This document shows, one piece after another, positions 37,098-46,477 of a stretch of 64,000 nt of DNA. Within the stretch, counting starts at the first letter, position 1. Each line of letters starts with the position of its first letter. Made by a program: the position numbers and the translations under genes. The stretch is from Paraburkholderia rhizosphaerae (GTDB taxonomy: Bacteria > Pseudomonadota > Gammaproteobacteria > Burkholderiales > Burkholderiaceae). The notes under the pieces were generated by a model. The model was not told the origin of the DNA. It did no database searches and saw only the letters and a program-made list of their open reading frames with translations. The stretch covers positions 1-64,000 of the forward strand of contig NZ_SORE01000028.1 of the NCBI RefSeq assembly GCF_004366595.1, read 5' to 3'.

Positions 37098-38705
37098 ATG
37101 AAACAGGTTTTGCGCAACGCGCTTGCCGCCGCGGCACTGAGCGGCGCGCTCGGTTTTTCGCTGACGGCCATCGCGCCCGCTCACGCAGCAACGCCGAAGG
37201 ACATGCTCGTGATGGCGACCATGCTCGACGAATTCTCGACACTCGACCCCGGCGAAATCTATGAGCTCGTGCCGGAGGAATACGTCGCGAATACGTACGA
37301 CCGGCTCGTGCGCGTCGACCTGAAAGACCCGTCGAAATTCAATGGCGACGTCGCGCAATCGTGGAGCGTGAGCCCCGATGGCCTGACCTTCACATTCAAG
37401 ATCAGGAACGGGCTCAAGTTCCACTCGGGCAATCCGCTGACCGCGGACGACGTCGCGTGGTCGATCCAGCGCACGGTGCTGCTCGACAAAGGCGCGGCAG
37501 CCGTGCTGCAAGGCATCGGACTCACGAAAGACAACGCGCTGCAGCGCGTGAAGAAGATCGACGATACGACGGTCAGCGTTACCACCGACCAGAAATACGC
37601 GCCGACGTTCGTGCTGAACGTGCTCGGCGCATGGCCCGCGTCGGTAGTCGACAAGCAGCTGCTGCTCACGCATCAGCAGAACAACGACTACGGCAACGGG
37701 TGGCTGCGCACCAACGAGGCCGGCTCGGGCGCGTACAAGCTCGTCAAGTGGACCGCGAACGACAGCATGATCCTGCAGCGCTACGACGGCTACCGCATGC
37801 CGCTCGCGATGAAACGTATCGTGCTGCGTCACGTGCCAGAGGCCGCAAGCCAGCGCCTGCTGCTCGAAAACGGCGACGCCGATATCGCGCGCAACCTGAG
37901 CCCGGACGATCTCGCCGCGCTCGAAAAATCCGGCAAAGCGCACGTGATGGCGGTGCCGCAGGCGACGCTGCTGTATCTGGGCCTGAACGTGAAGAACCCG
38001 AATCTCGCGAAGCCCGAAGTGCAGGAAGCGATGAAATGGCTGATCGACTACAACGGCATTCAGACCAACGTCGCGAAGACCACGTACAAGGTGCACGAAA
38101 CCTTTCTACCTGAAGGCTTTCTCGGCGCGCTGAACGAAAACCCGTATCACCAGGACGTCGCGAAGGCGAAAGCACTGCTCGCGAAAGCAGGTCTGCCGAA
38201 CGGCTTTAGCGTGACGATGGACGTGCGCAGCAGTTACCCGTATAGCGAAATCGCGCAAGCGGTGCAGGCGAATCTTGCACAAGGCGGCATCAAGGTCGAA
38301 CTTATTCCGGGCGATAACAAACAGACGCTCGCGAAGTATCGCGCGCGGCAGCACGATATCTATATCGGCGAATGGTCGGCCGACTATATCGATCCGCACA
38401 GCAATGCGCAGGGTTTCGCATGGAACCCGGACAACTCCGACAAGTCAAGCTACAAGATGCTCGCGTGGCGCAATTCGTGGAACATCCCCGATTTGACGAA
38501 GGAGACGAACGAAGCGCTTGCGGAATCGTCGACTGCCAAACGCGCGCAGATGTACCAGACGATGCAGAAGCAGATGCTCGCGCACTCGCCGTTTGTGATC
38601 ATGTTCCAGCAGGTGTCGCAGGTCGCGATGCGGCCGGGCGTGAGCGGCATCGAAGTCGGGCCGATCAACGATCTCGTGTCATATCTGCATCTGAAGAAGC
38701 AGTAA
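37098..38705 (+). CDS. ddpA: Periplasmic dipeptide-binding protein of the D-Ala-D-Ala-type ABC importer
   Basis: Family 5 solute-binding protein of 535 residues. The ATG at 37098 is preceded by CAGGGGG. A signal peptide ends near residue 31 (APAHAA). The family signature W.VSPDGLTFTFKIRNGLKFH lies near 92-112 with SGNPLTADDVAWSIQR following. It captures the peptide in the periplasm and delivers it to the two permeases encoded next. Binding specificity for D-Ala-D-Ala is inferred from the adjacent dipeptidase only. The much longer frame starting at 36264 runs through ddpX in another frame and is rejected. Confidence 0.9.
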   Translation: MKQVLRNALAAAALSGALGFSLTAIAPAHAATPKDMLVMATMLDEFSTLDPGEIYELVPEEYVANTYDRLVRVDLKDPSKFNGDVAQSWSVSPDGLTFTFKIRNGLKFHSGNPLTADDVAWSIQRTVLLDKGAAAVLQGIGLTKDNALQRVKKIDDTTVSVTTDQKYAPTFVLNVLGAWPASVVDKQLLLTHQQNNDYGNGWLRTNEAGSGAYKLVKWTANDSMILQRYDGYRMPLAMKRIVLRHVPEAASQRLLLENGDADIARNLSPDDLAALEKSGKAHVMAVPQATLLYLGLNVKNPNLAKPEVQEAMKWLIDYNGIQTNVAKTTYKVHETFLPEGFLGALNENPYHQDVAKAKALLAKAGLPNGFSVTMDVRSSYPYSEIAQAVQANLAQGGIKVELIPGDNKQTLAKYRARQHDIYIGEWSADYIDPHSNAQGFAWNPDNSDKSSYKMLAWRNSWNIPDLTKETNEALAESSTAKRAQMYQTMQKQMLAHSPFVIMFQQVSQVAMRPGVSGIEVGPINDLVSYLHLKKQ

Positions 38706-38724
38706 CCGACAAAAGGAAGCCGTG

Positions 38725-39822
38725 ATGTCGAGTCCCGCTAGTCCGCACTCCCCGCCCGCGTCGCCGTCGCCGCTCGACCGGCTGCGCGCGCTGCCCGCGC
38801 GGCACGCGGGTGTGCGTTGGACGCTGCGCGTGCTGCGCTGGGCGTTGACGCTCGCGATCACCTTTGCCGGACTGCTCGCGGTCACGTTCGTGATCGGCCG
38901 CAAGGTGCCGATCGATCCGGTGCTGGCGATGGTCGGCGACCGCGCATCCGCGACCGCATATGCGGCCGCACGCGCGCACCTGGGCCTCGACCGTCCGCTC
39001 GCGGTGCAATTCTGGGTCTACGTACGCGACGTGCTGCACGGCAACCTCGGCATCTCGCTGCTCACCGCGAACCCCGTGCTCGACGATATCAGGCGCGTAT
39101 TTCCCGCAACCCTCGAACTCGCGACCCTATCGACGGTGATCGGCGTGGTCCTTGGCGTGCCGCTCGGCGTGATCGCGGCCGTGCGGCATAACCGCTGGGT
39201 CGATCATGTCGCACGCTTTGTCGGTCTGATCGGCAGTTCGGTGCCGGTGTTCTGGCTCGGGCTGATGGGACTGCTGCTGTTTTACGCGCGTCTGCATTGG
39301 GTCGCGGGGCCTGGCCGCATCGATCCGGTCTATGACGGGATGGTCGATACGCATACCGGCAGTCTGCTGGTCGATGCGCTGATCGCCGGCGAATGGGATG
39401 TGTTCTTCAATGCGCTGTCGCATATCGCGCTGCCCGCGGCGATTCTCGGCTACTACTCGGTCGCGTACCTGAGCCGGATGACGCGCTCGTTCATGCTGGA
39501 CCAGTTGAGCCAGGAATACATCACGACCGCGCGCGCGAAAGGCCTGCCCGAACGGCGCGTGATCTGGCGGCATGCGTTCGGCAACATCATGGTGCCGCTC
39601 CTGACGGTGATCGCGCTGTCGTACAGTTTTCTGCTCGAAGGGTCGGTGCTCACGGAGATCGTGTTTGCGTGGCCCGGCATCGGTTCGTATCTGACCGGCG
39701 CGCTGCTGAACGCCGATATGAACGCAGTGTTGGGCAGCACGCTCGTGATCGGCGCGACGTTTATCGCGCTCAATCTGCTGACCGACGCGCTGTATCGCGT
39801 CTTCGACCCGCGTGCCCGCTGA
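38725..39822 (+). CDS. ddpB: Dipeptide ABC importer permease, DppB type
   Basis: Inner-membrane permease of 365 residues from the ATG at 38725 (AAAGGA six bases upstream; a GTG three bases earlier is also possible). A Pro/Ser-rich cytoplasmic head of about 30 residues precedes the first helix. LGLDRPLAVQFWVYV.DVLHGNLG near 92-115 and the EAA loop (YITTARAKGLPERRVIWRHA, about 270-290) are typical. It pairs with the next permease to form the channel. Confidence 0.92.
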   Translation: MSSPASPHSPPASPSPLDRLRALPARHAGVRWTLRVLRWALTLAITFAGLLAVTFVIGRKVPIDPVLAMVGDRASATAYAAARAHLGLDRPLAVQFWVYVRDVLHGNLGISLLTANPVLDDIRRVFPATLELATLSTVIGVVLGVPLGVIAAVRHNRWVDHVARFVGLIGSSVPVFWLGLMGLLLFYARLHWVAGPGRIDPVYDGMVDTHTGSLLVDALIAGEWDVFFNALSHIALPAAILGYYSVAYLSRMTRSFMLDQLSQEYITTARAKGLPERRVIWRHAFGNIMVPLLTVIALSYSFLLEGSVLTEIVFAWPGIGSYLTGALLNADMNAVLGSTLVIGATFIALNLLTDALYRVFDPRAR

Positions 39823-39853
39823 TGCGCCGCAGCCTCACTTTCCTGCCACCTTC

Positions 39854-40867
39854 ATGAGCCGTGCACATCCTTCCACCAAACCGACTGCGTTGCCTGAAAC
39901 ATCTACCGCAACGTCCGGCACGACGCCAACGGACGGCCCGATGAGCGTCGAGTCACCCCGACGCGCATCAGGTTGGCGCGCGTGGCTGGCAAGCGACACG
40001 CCCGCGTCGCGCCGTCAGGCCGCGCTGGGCCGCGCGTATCGGCGCTGGCGGCGTTTCGCCGGTAATCCGCTGTCGCTGTTCGGCTTCGCGATTCTGCTGC
40101 TGCTCGTCGTGTTCGCCGCATTCGGTCCGCTCGTCGCGCCGCACGATCCGCTGCAACAGGTGCTGTCCGACCGGCTGTTGCCGCCTGGCTCGGCATCGCA
40201 TTGGCTCGGCACCGATCAGTTGGGCCGCGACATCCTGTCCCGGCTGATTTACGGTGCGCGCATCACGTTATCGATCGCAATACTCGTGGTCGTCGTCGTG
40301 GTGCCGATCGGGCTGCTGATCGGCACGGTCGCGGGTTTCTTCGGCGGCTGGATCGACAATCTGCTGATGCGGGTCACCGACATCGCGCTCGCCTTCCCGA
40401 AGATCGTGCTTGCGCTCGCGTTCGCGGCGGCAGTGGGACCGGGCGTGATCAATGCGGTGATCGCGATCTCGATCACCGCGTGGCCTGCATACGCACGCCT
40501 TGCGCGCGCCGAAACGCTGCGGCTCGTCGATGCGGATTTTATCCACGTCGCGCGGCTACAGGGCGCGTCGCGCATGCGGTTGCTGCTGCGCTATATCGTG
40601 CCGTTGTGCTCGTCGTCGGTGATCGTGCGCGCGACGCTCGATATGGCCGGCATCATTCTCACCGTCGCGGGTCTCGGCTTTCTCGGCCTGGGCGCGCAAC
40701 CGCCGAGTCCCGAATGGGGCTATATGGTCGCATCGGGACGCAACGTGCTGCTCAACGCGTGGTGGGTCGCGACGCTTCCCGGCTGCGCGATTCTCGCGGT
40801 GAGTCTCGCGTTCAATCTGCTCGGCGATGGGCTGCGCGACGTATTCGATCCGCGCCACGGAGACTGA
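39854..40867 (+). CDS. ddpC: Dipeptide ABC importer permease, DppC type
   Basis: Second permease of the importer. It is 337 residues from the ATG at 39854; a GTG at 39812 overlapping the ddpB stop, or the ATG at 39941, are alternatives because no strong ribosome binding site marks one. The N-terminal 50-70 residues are low-complexity. HWLGTDQLGRDILSRLIYGA near 115-135 and the EAA loop (FIHVARLQGASRMRLLLRYI) are family hallmarks. It ends with DVFDPRHGD, three bases before ddpD. Confidence 0.9.
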   Translation: MSRAHPSTKPTALPETSTATSGTTPTDGPMSVESPRRASGWRAWLASDTPASRRQAALGRAYRRWRRFAGNPLSLFGFAILLLLVVFAAFGPLVAPHDPLQQVLSDRLLPPGSASHWLGTDQLGRDILSRLIYGARITLSIAILVVVVVVPIGLLIGTVAGFFGGWIDNLLMRVTDIALAFPKIVLALAFAAAVGPGVINAVIAISITAWPAYARLARAETLRLVDADFIHVARLQGASRMRLLLRYIVPLCSSSVIVRATLDMAGIILTVAGLGFLGLGAQPPSPEWGYMVASGRNVLLNAWWVATLPGCAILAVSLAFNLLGDGLRDVFDPRHGD

Positions 40868-40870
40868 CCG

Positions 40871-41752
40871 ATGCAACATCAACCGCTTGCCGAAATCGAC
40901 GATCTGCGCATCGCATTTCGCGGCCACGACGGCACGCTCGCCGACGCGGTGCGCGGCGTATCGCTGACGCTTAACAAGGGCGAACGTCTGGGCATCGTCG
41001 GCGAGTCCGGTTCGGGCAAGTCGCTAACCGGTCGTGCGTTGCTCGGGCTGCTGCCGCCCGCCGCGCATCTGCGCGCGAACGCGCTGCGCTTTGACGGCGC
41101 CGATCTGCTCGCGCTGTCCGCGCGCAAGCGCCGCCAGTTGTGCGGACAACAAATGGGGATGATCCTGCAGGACCCGAAATATTCGCTCAACCCGGTGATG
41201 ACGGTGGCCCAGCAGATGCGCGAAGCGTTCGCACTGCATGCGCCGAAAACCGGCCGACGCGAGATGCGCGAAAAAATTGTCGACGCGCTGGCCGCGGTGC
41301 ATATCCGCCATCCCGAGCGCGTCGCCGATGCGTATCCGCATGAACTGTCGGGCGGCATGGGGCAGCGCGTGATGATCGCGATGATGGTGTCGGGCGGCCC
41401 GCGTCTGCTGGTGGCCGACGAACCGACTAGCGCGCTCGACGTGCTGGTCGCCGCGCAGGTGCTCGCGGTGCTCGATGAGACGATCGCGAAGCACGATACC
41501 GGGCTTATTTTTATCAGCCACGATCTGCCGCTCGTGATGTCGTTCTGCGACCGCGTCGTCGTGATGTTCGCGGGTCGCGTGGTCGAAACGTGCGCGGCGC
41601 GCGATCTGTTGCACGCGCAACATCCTTATACGCGCGGGCTGCTCGCCGCGAATCCGCCGCTCACGAACCCGCCGGATGAATTGCCGGTGCTTGCGCGCGA
41701 TCCGGCGTGGCTCGTCGATCCGCGCGATCGTGCCCGAGGAGCTTCGACATGA
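40871..41752 (+). CDS. ddpD: Dipeptide ABC importer ATPase, DppD type
   Basis: First of two ATPases energising the importer, 293 residues. Walker A GESGSGKS (about 45-52), Q-loop LQDPKYSLNP, signature LSGGMGQR, Walker B LLVADEPTSALD, H-loop in FISHDLPLV. The C-terminal oligopeptide-transporter extension begins at HPYTRGLLAANP. The Gly following Met in the signature is a small variation of the usual LSGGMRQR. The stop overlaps the next start as ATGA. Confidence 0.91.
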   Translation: MQHQPLAEIDDLRIAFRGHDGTLADAVRGVSLTLNKGERLGIVGESGSGKSLTGRALLGLLPPAAHLRANALRFDGADLLALSARKRRQLCGQQMGMILQDPKYSLNPVMTVAQQMREAFALHAPKTGRREMREKIVDALAAVHIRHPERVADAYPHELSGGMGQRVMIAMMVSGGPRLLVADEPTSALDVLVAAQVLAVLDETIAKHDTGLIFISHDLPLVMSFCDRVVVMFAGRVVETCAARDLLHAQHPYTRGLLAANPPLTNPPDELPVLARDPAWLVDPRDRARGAST

Positions 41753-42552
41753 GCCAACCGATGATCGACGTCGATGCGCTCACCGTGCGCTTTCGCACGA
41801 AAACCGGCCCGTTCGATGCGGTACGCGATGCGAGTTTTCAGGTGCGGGCGGGGGAAGCGTTTGGTCTTGTCGGCGAATCGGGGTCCGGTAAATCGACCTT
41901 GCTGCGCGCGCTAACCGGCCTTGTGCCGGTTGCGCACGGCCGGCTTTCGATCGGCGGCCAGGCGGTGGGTGCGAAACGTGTTTCGAGTGACCGCGCGCTG
42001 CGGCGTGATGTTCAGATGGTGTTTCAGGATCCGTATGGGTCGCTGCATCCGCGCTTTACCGTCGATCAGGCGCTGCGCGAACCGCTTGCGATCAACCGGC
42101 TCGATCGCGAGGACGAACGGATTGCCGCCGCGCTGCGTGAAGTCGGGCTTGGGCCCGCGTTTCGCTTCCGTTATCCGCATCAGCTTTCAGGCGGGCAGCG
42201 ACAGCGCGTCGCGATTGCGCGCGCATTGATAGTCGAGCCGCGCGTGCTGCTACTCGATGAACCGACCTCCGCGCTCGACGTGTCGGTGCAAGCCGAGATA
42301 TTGAACCTGCTGCGGCGTCTCGCGCGCGAGCGTGATTTAACGGTCATTCTTGTTAGCCACAATCTCGCGGTGGTCGGGTTTCTGTGCTCGCGTGTCGCGG
42401 TAATGCGCAACGGCGAGATTGTCGAGGAGCTCGGTATCGACGCGGTGCGTGCGCAACAGGTGCGGCATGACTATACGCGCAGCCTGCTGGTTGCCACCGC
42501 GGGGTATCGGCGCGATGCCAGGGATGCGATGGGTGTCGATACGGCCATGTAG
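41749..42552 (+). CDS. ddpF: Dipeptide ABC importer ATPase, DppF type
   Basis: Second ATPase, 267 residues from the ATG at 41749, which has GAGGAG eight bases upstream and overlaps the ddpD stop. Walker A GESGSGKST, Q-loop FQDPYGSLHPR, signature LSGGQRQR, Walker B LLLDEPTSALDVS. The C-terminal end is shorter than in DppF and lacks the Cys-rich segment that binds a cluster in some homologues. It completes the ddpXABCDF-like operon. Confidence 0.91.
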   Translation: MSQPMIDVDALTVRFRTKTGPFDAVRDASFQVRAGEAFGLVGESGSGKSTLLRALTGLVPVAHGRLSIGGQAVGAKRVSSDRALRRDVQMVFQDPYGSLHPRFTVDQALREPLAINRLDREDERIAAALREVGLGPAFRFRYPHQLSGGQRQRVAIARALIVEPRVLLLDEPTSALDVSVQAEILNLLRRLARERDLTVILVSHNLAVVGFLCSRVAVMRNGEIVEELGIDAVRAQQVRHDYTRSLLVATAGYRRDARDAMGVDTAM

Positions 42553-42856
42553 TCGACAGCCGCCCGCGCCTGATCGTATCTGGCAGGTCACTGCGCGCCA
42601 ATCATACAAACCTGTTGCGCACTCAGCGCTGAATCGGACAATCGACGACCGACGCCGCCAGTCAATAAAATCTCGCGCACGTCCGAGCATAAAAACAGGC
42701 TGACGATAAGAATCCAGATCTGATCCGTGCAATTCGGAAAGCTCCCTGAAGCACTCCACGCTATTGTTTTCGCGACTGCCAGGCGACCTCTACAGCCTCG
42801 CGACAGCCGATCACTTTCCGCGCCACACACTGGATGTGCACACCATCAAAGGAGTT

Positions 42857-43681
42857 ATGCAACAATTTGCCCGCGTTCTGGTAGAAGGCGATGCAGTTCC
42901 CGTCATCATCGCCGGCGGTAAACATTTCGACCTGCGGCCGGTCGCAGCGGACATCACACCGGAAGCGATCGCCAGCGGAATTCTGAACAAGGTCGATACG
43001 TCCGCGCTCGCCGCGCTGAACGGCGAATTCAGTTACCTCACGCCGATTTCCGGCGTGCGTCAGATCGCCGCGACCGGCTTCAACTACCGGAAGCACATCG
43101 AAGAGTTCAAGATGAAGCCGCCGACCGAACCCGAAGTGTTTCTGAAGGCGGTGAGCTCGCTTACCGGGCCGAACGACCCGATCGCGCGCGGCCCGAACCC
43201 GCGTGTGAAGCTCGATTGGGAAATCGAACTCGGGATTGTGGTGGGCCGCGAGGCAACCGATATTGCGGCAGCCGAAGCAGCGGACTATATCTTTGGCTTT
43301 GTCTGCATCAACGACATCTCAGACCGTACGACCCAGGTCGATCAGGAAGGCGGACAGCACCTGGTGCGCGCGAAGTCACGGCCGGGCTACTCGCCGGTCG
43401 GACCGTATCTGGTGACCGGCGTCGACGGGATGAAGCTGGATTTGTGGACCAAACTGAACGGCCAGTTCGAGCAACAGGGCAACACAAGCGACATGCTGTT
43501 TTCGATCAACCTGATGCTCACGTACTTCTCGACGCACATGACGCTGCTTCCGGGCGACCTGCTCGGGACAGGCACGCCGCCGGGCGTCTGGTTCGGCAAG
43601 GACCGCTTCATGCAGGTCGGCGATGTGCTTGAGTGCGGCGTCGAACATCTTGGGGCTCAGCGGCATGTGATTCAGGCGTGA
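42857..43681 (+). CDS. Fumarylacetoacetate hydrolase family protein
   Basis: Metal-dependent hydrolase or decarboxylase of the FAH superfamily, 274 residues from the ATG at 42857. Features are AATGFNYRKHIEE near 76-88, the metal-binding EIELGIVVG (DWEIELG) near 120, and the C-terminal LLPGDLLGTGTPPGV loop. Substrates in the family are fumarylpyruvate, 5-oxopent-3-ene-1,2,5-tricarboxylate or acylpyruvates; none can be chosen here. AAAGGAG sits just two bases before the ATG, a tight spacing. The longer frame from 42764 begins with TTG and is less likely. It is convergent with hcnC. Confidence 0.85.
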   Translation: MQQFARVLVEGDAVPVIIAGGKHFDLRPVAADITPEAIASGILNKVDTSALAALNGEFSYLTPISGVRQIAATGFNYRKHIEEFKMKPPTEPEVFLKAVSSLTGPNDPIARGPNPRVKLDWEIELGIVVGREATDIAAAEAADYIFGFVCINDISDRTTQVDQEGGQHLVRAKSRPGYSPVGPYLVTGVDGMKLDLWTKLNGQFEQQGNTSDMLFSINLMLTYFSTHMTLLPGDLLGTGTPPGVWFGKDRFMQVGDVLECGVEHLGAQRHVIQA

Positions 43682-43826
43682 ACCCGCCGAGACCATCGCC
43701 AGCGTTCTCGGTGACGAGTTCCATACGATGCAGGACCGCGTTAACCTGCCGCTGCGAGCTCTGATCACCCTGCGATCACCGTGTTGCGCGGCATCGGGCG
43801 GCGCGTCTTCCGCGCGGTCCGCTCCG

Positions 43827-45080
43827 TCAATGGTGCACGAGGCTTCGCGCAGCGCCGGCATCCACGGTGAAGCGGCTGGCGAGGAACGGCCTTATATCGA
43901 GCGGCAATGGCTCGCGACGCAACAACCTGTCGATCATCACACCGGTGATCGCCGAAGTCAGAATGCCGGTGCGAAAATGACCGCAGGCGTTGATATAACC
44001 GTCCACGTCGCACATCGGACCCAAAATGGGCAGTTCGTCCGGCGAACCTGGACGCAAACCGGCCCAGCAACGCTTGACATTGAAATTCGCCAGCTCGGGC
44101 AAGCAGCGAACCGCGCCTCGTACGAGCCCGGCAATCTCAGCGTAGGTAGTGCTGACGTCAAAGCCTTTGTCTTCGGTTGTGCTGCCGATCAGGATTTCTC
44201 CGTTGTCCTTTTGCGCGATGTAGCAATCGCTTGTCGTAATGCAGCCGCGGAGCATTTTCGGAAGTCTTTCAGACAATACGATCTGCCCTTTGACCGGCTT
44301 GACCGGAATGCGCGTACCGGTCGCCCATTCGCTGAGCTCGGCCGCCCACGCGCCGGCGGCATTGATGAGGCAACCGCAATAGAAGTTGCCGTTCTCCTGC
44401 GTGTGCACACCGATCACCCGCGTCTGATGGCGCATTACGCCAGTCACGTTGGTATTGAAAAAGATCTGGACGCCGTTCAGTCGCGCAGCTTCGGTATAGG
44501 CGTCGGTCAAGCGAAACGGATTGACCTGGTGATCGCATAAAAATTCGAGCGCCCCCGTGGCCGCCGTGCTGACATACGGTTCGCTGTCGCGCAATAGCGT
44601 GCTGTCGAGCCACCGCATCTGGCTGGACAGATGCGGAATCTGGGCGGCAATGTGTTCCGCGTAATGCCGATCGTCATCGTCGTACATTACGTACTTGAGT
44701 CCCGTTTCCTCGAACTTGAAATCCATCCCGTAACGATCGATCAGTTCGCGATGAAGGGCCGGGTACAGTGCGTTGGAGGCGAGTGCGAGACTCACAAACG
44801 GTTCTGGAAGGACATGAGGCACCGCCTTCGACGCGACGGCCGCTGGTTCGGCGTCGCGCGTTGTTTGGGACGACAGCATGCGAGAGAAGATGACACCGCA
44901 GCCGAGGCCGACCGATTCGCCGATTGCCCACAGACCTCCGGCCGATGCACGTGACGCATTGCCGGGCCGCTTCGCATCGATCAACGCGATGTTCAGGTCG
45001 CGGCGGCGTGACAGATGATAGGCGCACGAGGCGCCAATCACGCCTCCGCCGGCCACTACCACGTCATACTGGCGGTTCAT
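43827..45080 (-). CDS. hcnC: Hydrogen cyanide synthase subunit HcnC (FAD oxidoreductase)
   Basis: Membrane-associated FAD subunit of the glycine-oxidising cyanide synthase, 417 residues from the ATG at 45080, two bases after the hcnB stop. The Rossmann motif VVAGGGVIGASCAYHLS is at the N-terminus. ASAGGLWAIGESVGLGCG, FLCDHQVNPFRL and TGILTSAITGV match recalled Pseudomonas HcnC closely. Together with HcnA and HcnB it converts glycine to HCN and CO2 by four-electron oxidation. Related opine and hydroxyproline dehydrogenase subunits share the fold, but the length and these blocks favour HcnC. Confidence 0.87.
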   Translation of the reverse strand: MNRQYDVVVAGGGVIGASCAYHLSRRRDLNIALIDAKRPGNASRASAGGLWAIGESVGLGCGVIFSRMLSSQTTRDAEPAAVASKAVPHVLPEPFVSLALASNALYPALHRELIDRYGMDFKFEETGLKYVMYDDDDRHYAEHIAAQIPHLSSQMRWLDSTLLRDSEPYVSTAATGALEFLCDHQVNPFRLTDAYTEAARLNGVQIFFNTNVTGVMRHQTRVIGVHTQENGNFYCGCLINAAGAWAAELSEWATGTRIPVKPVKGQIVLSERLPKMLRGCITTSDCYIAQKDNGEILIGSTTEDKGFDVSTTYAEIAGLVRGAVRCLPELANFNVKRCWAGLRPGSPDELPILGPMCDVDGYINACGHFRTGILTSAITGVMIDRLLRREPLPLDIRPFLASRFTVDAGAARSLVHH

Positions 45081-45082
45081 TG

Positions 45083-46477
45083 TCAGATCAGCTCCGTTTC
45101 GGTTCGAAACGCGGAGAACGGCACCGGATCGATCGGAAAGCGCGGACGCATCCAGCCGACGTCGGCGTTGCCCGTATGCTGGCGAAGTCGATCGCTGCAA
45201 TAGCCGACGCACATCTTTCCCTGGCAGTCACCCATGCTGATGCGGGTACGCATTTTCAAGCTGATCAGATCGTGCACGCCTTGCGCCAGCGCCTGATCGA
45301 TGTCGCGGCGTTTCACGTTTTCGCAACGGCATATGACGGTGTCCGCTTCCGGCAGCTGCAACTGCCCGCAGCCGCGCGCAGCTGCGCGATCGAAACCCAT
45401 CCGGAAGCGAACCAACGCTTGCAACTTTTGCCGGTACCGGTCGCGCTTCGCGGTCGCGGCCTCGGTGGTAATCAGGCCGCGTTGCCGAAGAATCGACAGT
45501 GCCGCGATGCGACCGGTCAGGACTGCGGCTTCGCCGCCACGCAAACCGCCGATGTCGCCCGCAACATGAATATGCGGCACGCTGGTCTGCTGCCAACCAT
45601 TCATTTTTGGTTTCAAAAAACCGTCCGGATCGTACTCATGCTCAAGATCGATTTGTTGCGTCAGCTGCGTGCGCGGAATGAAGCCGTAGCCAACAGCCAG
45701 CGTCTCGGCCGGAATCCTGCGTGCTCGCGCCAGATCGGGGGTCCAGTGATCGTCGTAGGGCGCAACGGTGACTGCGCTTAGCTCCTGCTGCCCGTCGGCC
45801 GTTACGATGCCCCAGCCATAATGAACCGGCACATGGTGGCGCTTCAGGTACGCGAGCATGCTCAGGCCGTCGAGGAGCAACTGAGGTTTGTTCAACAACG
45901 CAGTGATTTCCCTCGCCAGCTTCAAGAATGACGACGCTTCGTAGACCCCGGCGACGTGCGCGCCGCAACGGAGCAACTGGCAGGCGACCAACGGTAGCAG
46001 CGGACCGCTGCCGACGATGACCGTCCGGCCGCGCGGTCTCACCACACCGCTCTTGAGCTGCAATTGCAGCCCTCCCAGCAACATCACGCCTGGCAGTGTC
46101 CAGCCCGGGAACGGCACGCTGCGTTCATGGCAGCCGGCCGATAACAGCAACTGCGCGTAGCGCACTTGAGTGATTCGTTCATGTTCGTCCAGCACATATA
46201 CCCGGTCGGCTTCCGCGCCGATCACCCTTGAATTGAGCCTGACCTTTGCCCGGTTGCCGATCAGCGAAAACGCCGCATGCAACGCGCGCATCTTTCGTCG
46301 ATAGCGCGCACCGAGATATCCAGGCGTTACGCCGTCGCGCAGCGGACCGCGATAGACGACGCCGCCTGGCCGCGGCGCTTCTTCGATCAACGTGCAACCC
46401 AGCCCGCTAGCAGCCAGTTCGATCGCAGCGGCCATACCGGCCGGCCCGCCGCCAACGATGACCGGCAGTTCGCTCAT
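45083..46477 (-). CDS. hcnB: Hydrogen cyanide synthase subunit HcnB
   Basis: Second flavoprotein subunit, 464 residues from the ATG at 46477, overlapping the hcnA stop by 4 nt (ATGA). It begins VIVGGGPAGMAAAIEL. A second nucleotide motif (VIVGSGPLLPLVA) lies near 155 and HIHVAGDIGGLRGGEAA near 310-325. A C-terminal Cys cluster (ICRCENV...CQGKMCVGYC) is typical of the HcnB / opine oxidase A / hydroxyproline dehydrogenase group. Assignment to HCN synthesis rests on the HcnA and HcnC partners. Confidence 0.87.
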   Translation of the reverse strand: MSELPVIVGGGPAGMAAAIELAASGLGCTLIEEAPRPGGVVYRGPLRDGVTPGYLGARYRRKMRALHAAFSLIGNRAKVRLNSRVIGAEADRVYVLDEHERITQVRYAQLLLSAGCHERSVPFPGWTLPGVMLLGGLQLQLKSGVVRPRGRTVIVGSGPLLPLVACQLLRCGAHVAGVYEASSFLKLAREITALLNKPQLLLDGLSMLAYLKRHHVPVHYGWGIVTADGQQELSAVTVAPYDDHWTPDLARARRIPAETLAVGYGFIPRTQLTQQIDLEHEYDPDGFLKPKMNGWQQTSVPHIHVAGDIGGLRGGEAAVLTGRIAALSILRQRGLITTEAATAKRDRYRQKLQALVRFRMGFDRAAARGCGQLQLPEADTVICRCENVKRRDIDQALAQGVHDLISLKMRTRISMGDCQGKMCVGYCSDRLRQHTGNADVGWMRPRFPIDPVPFSAFRTETELI

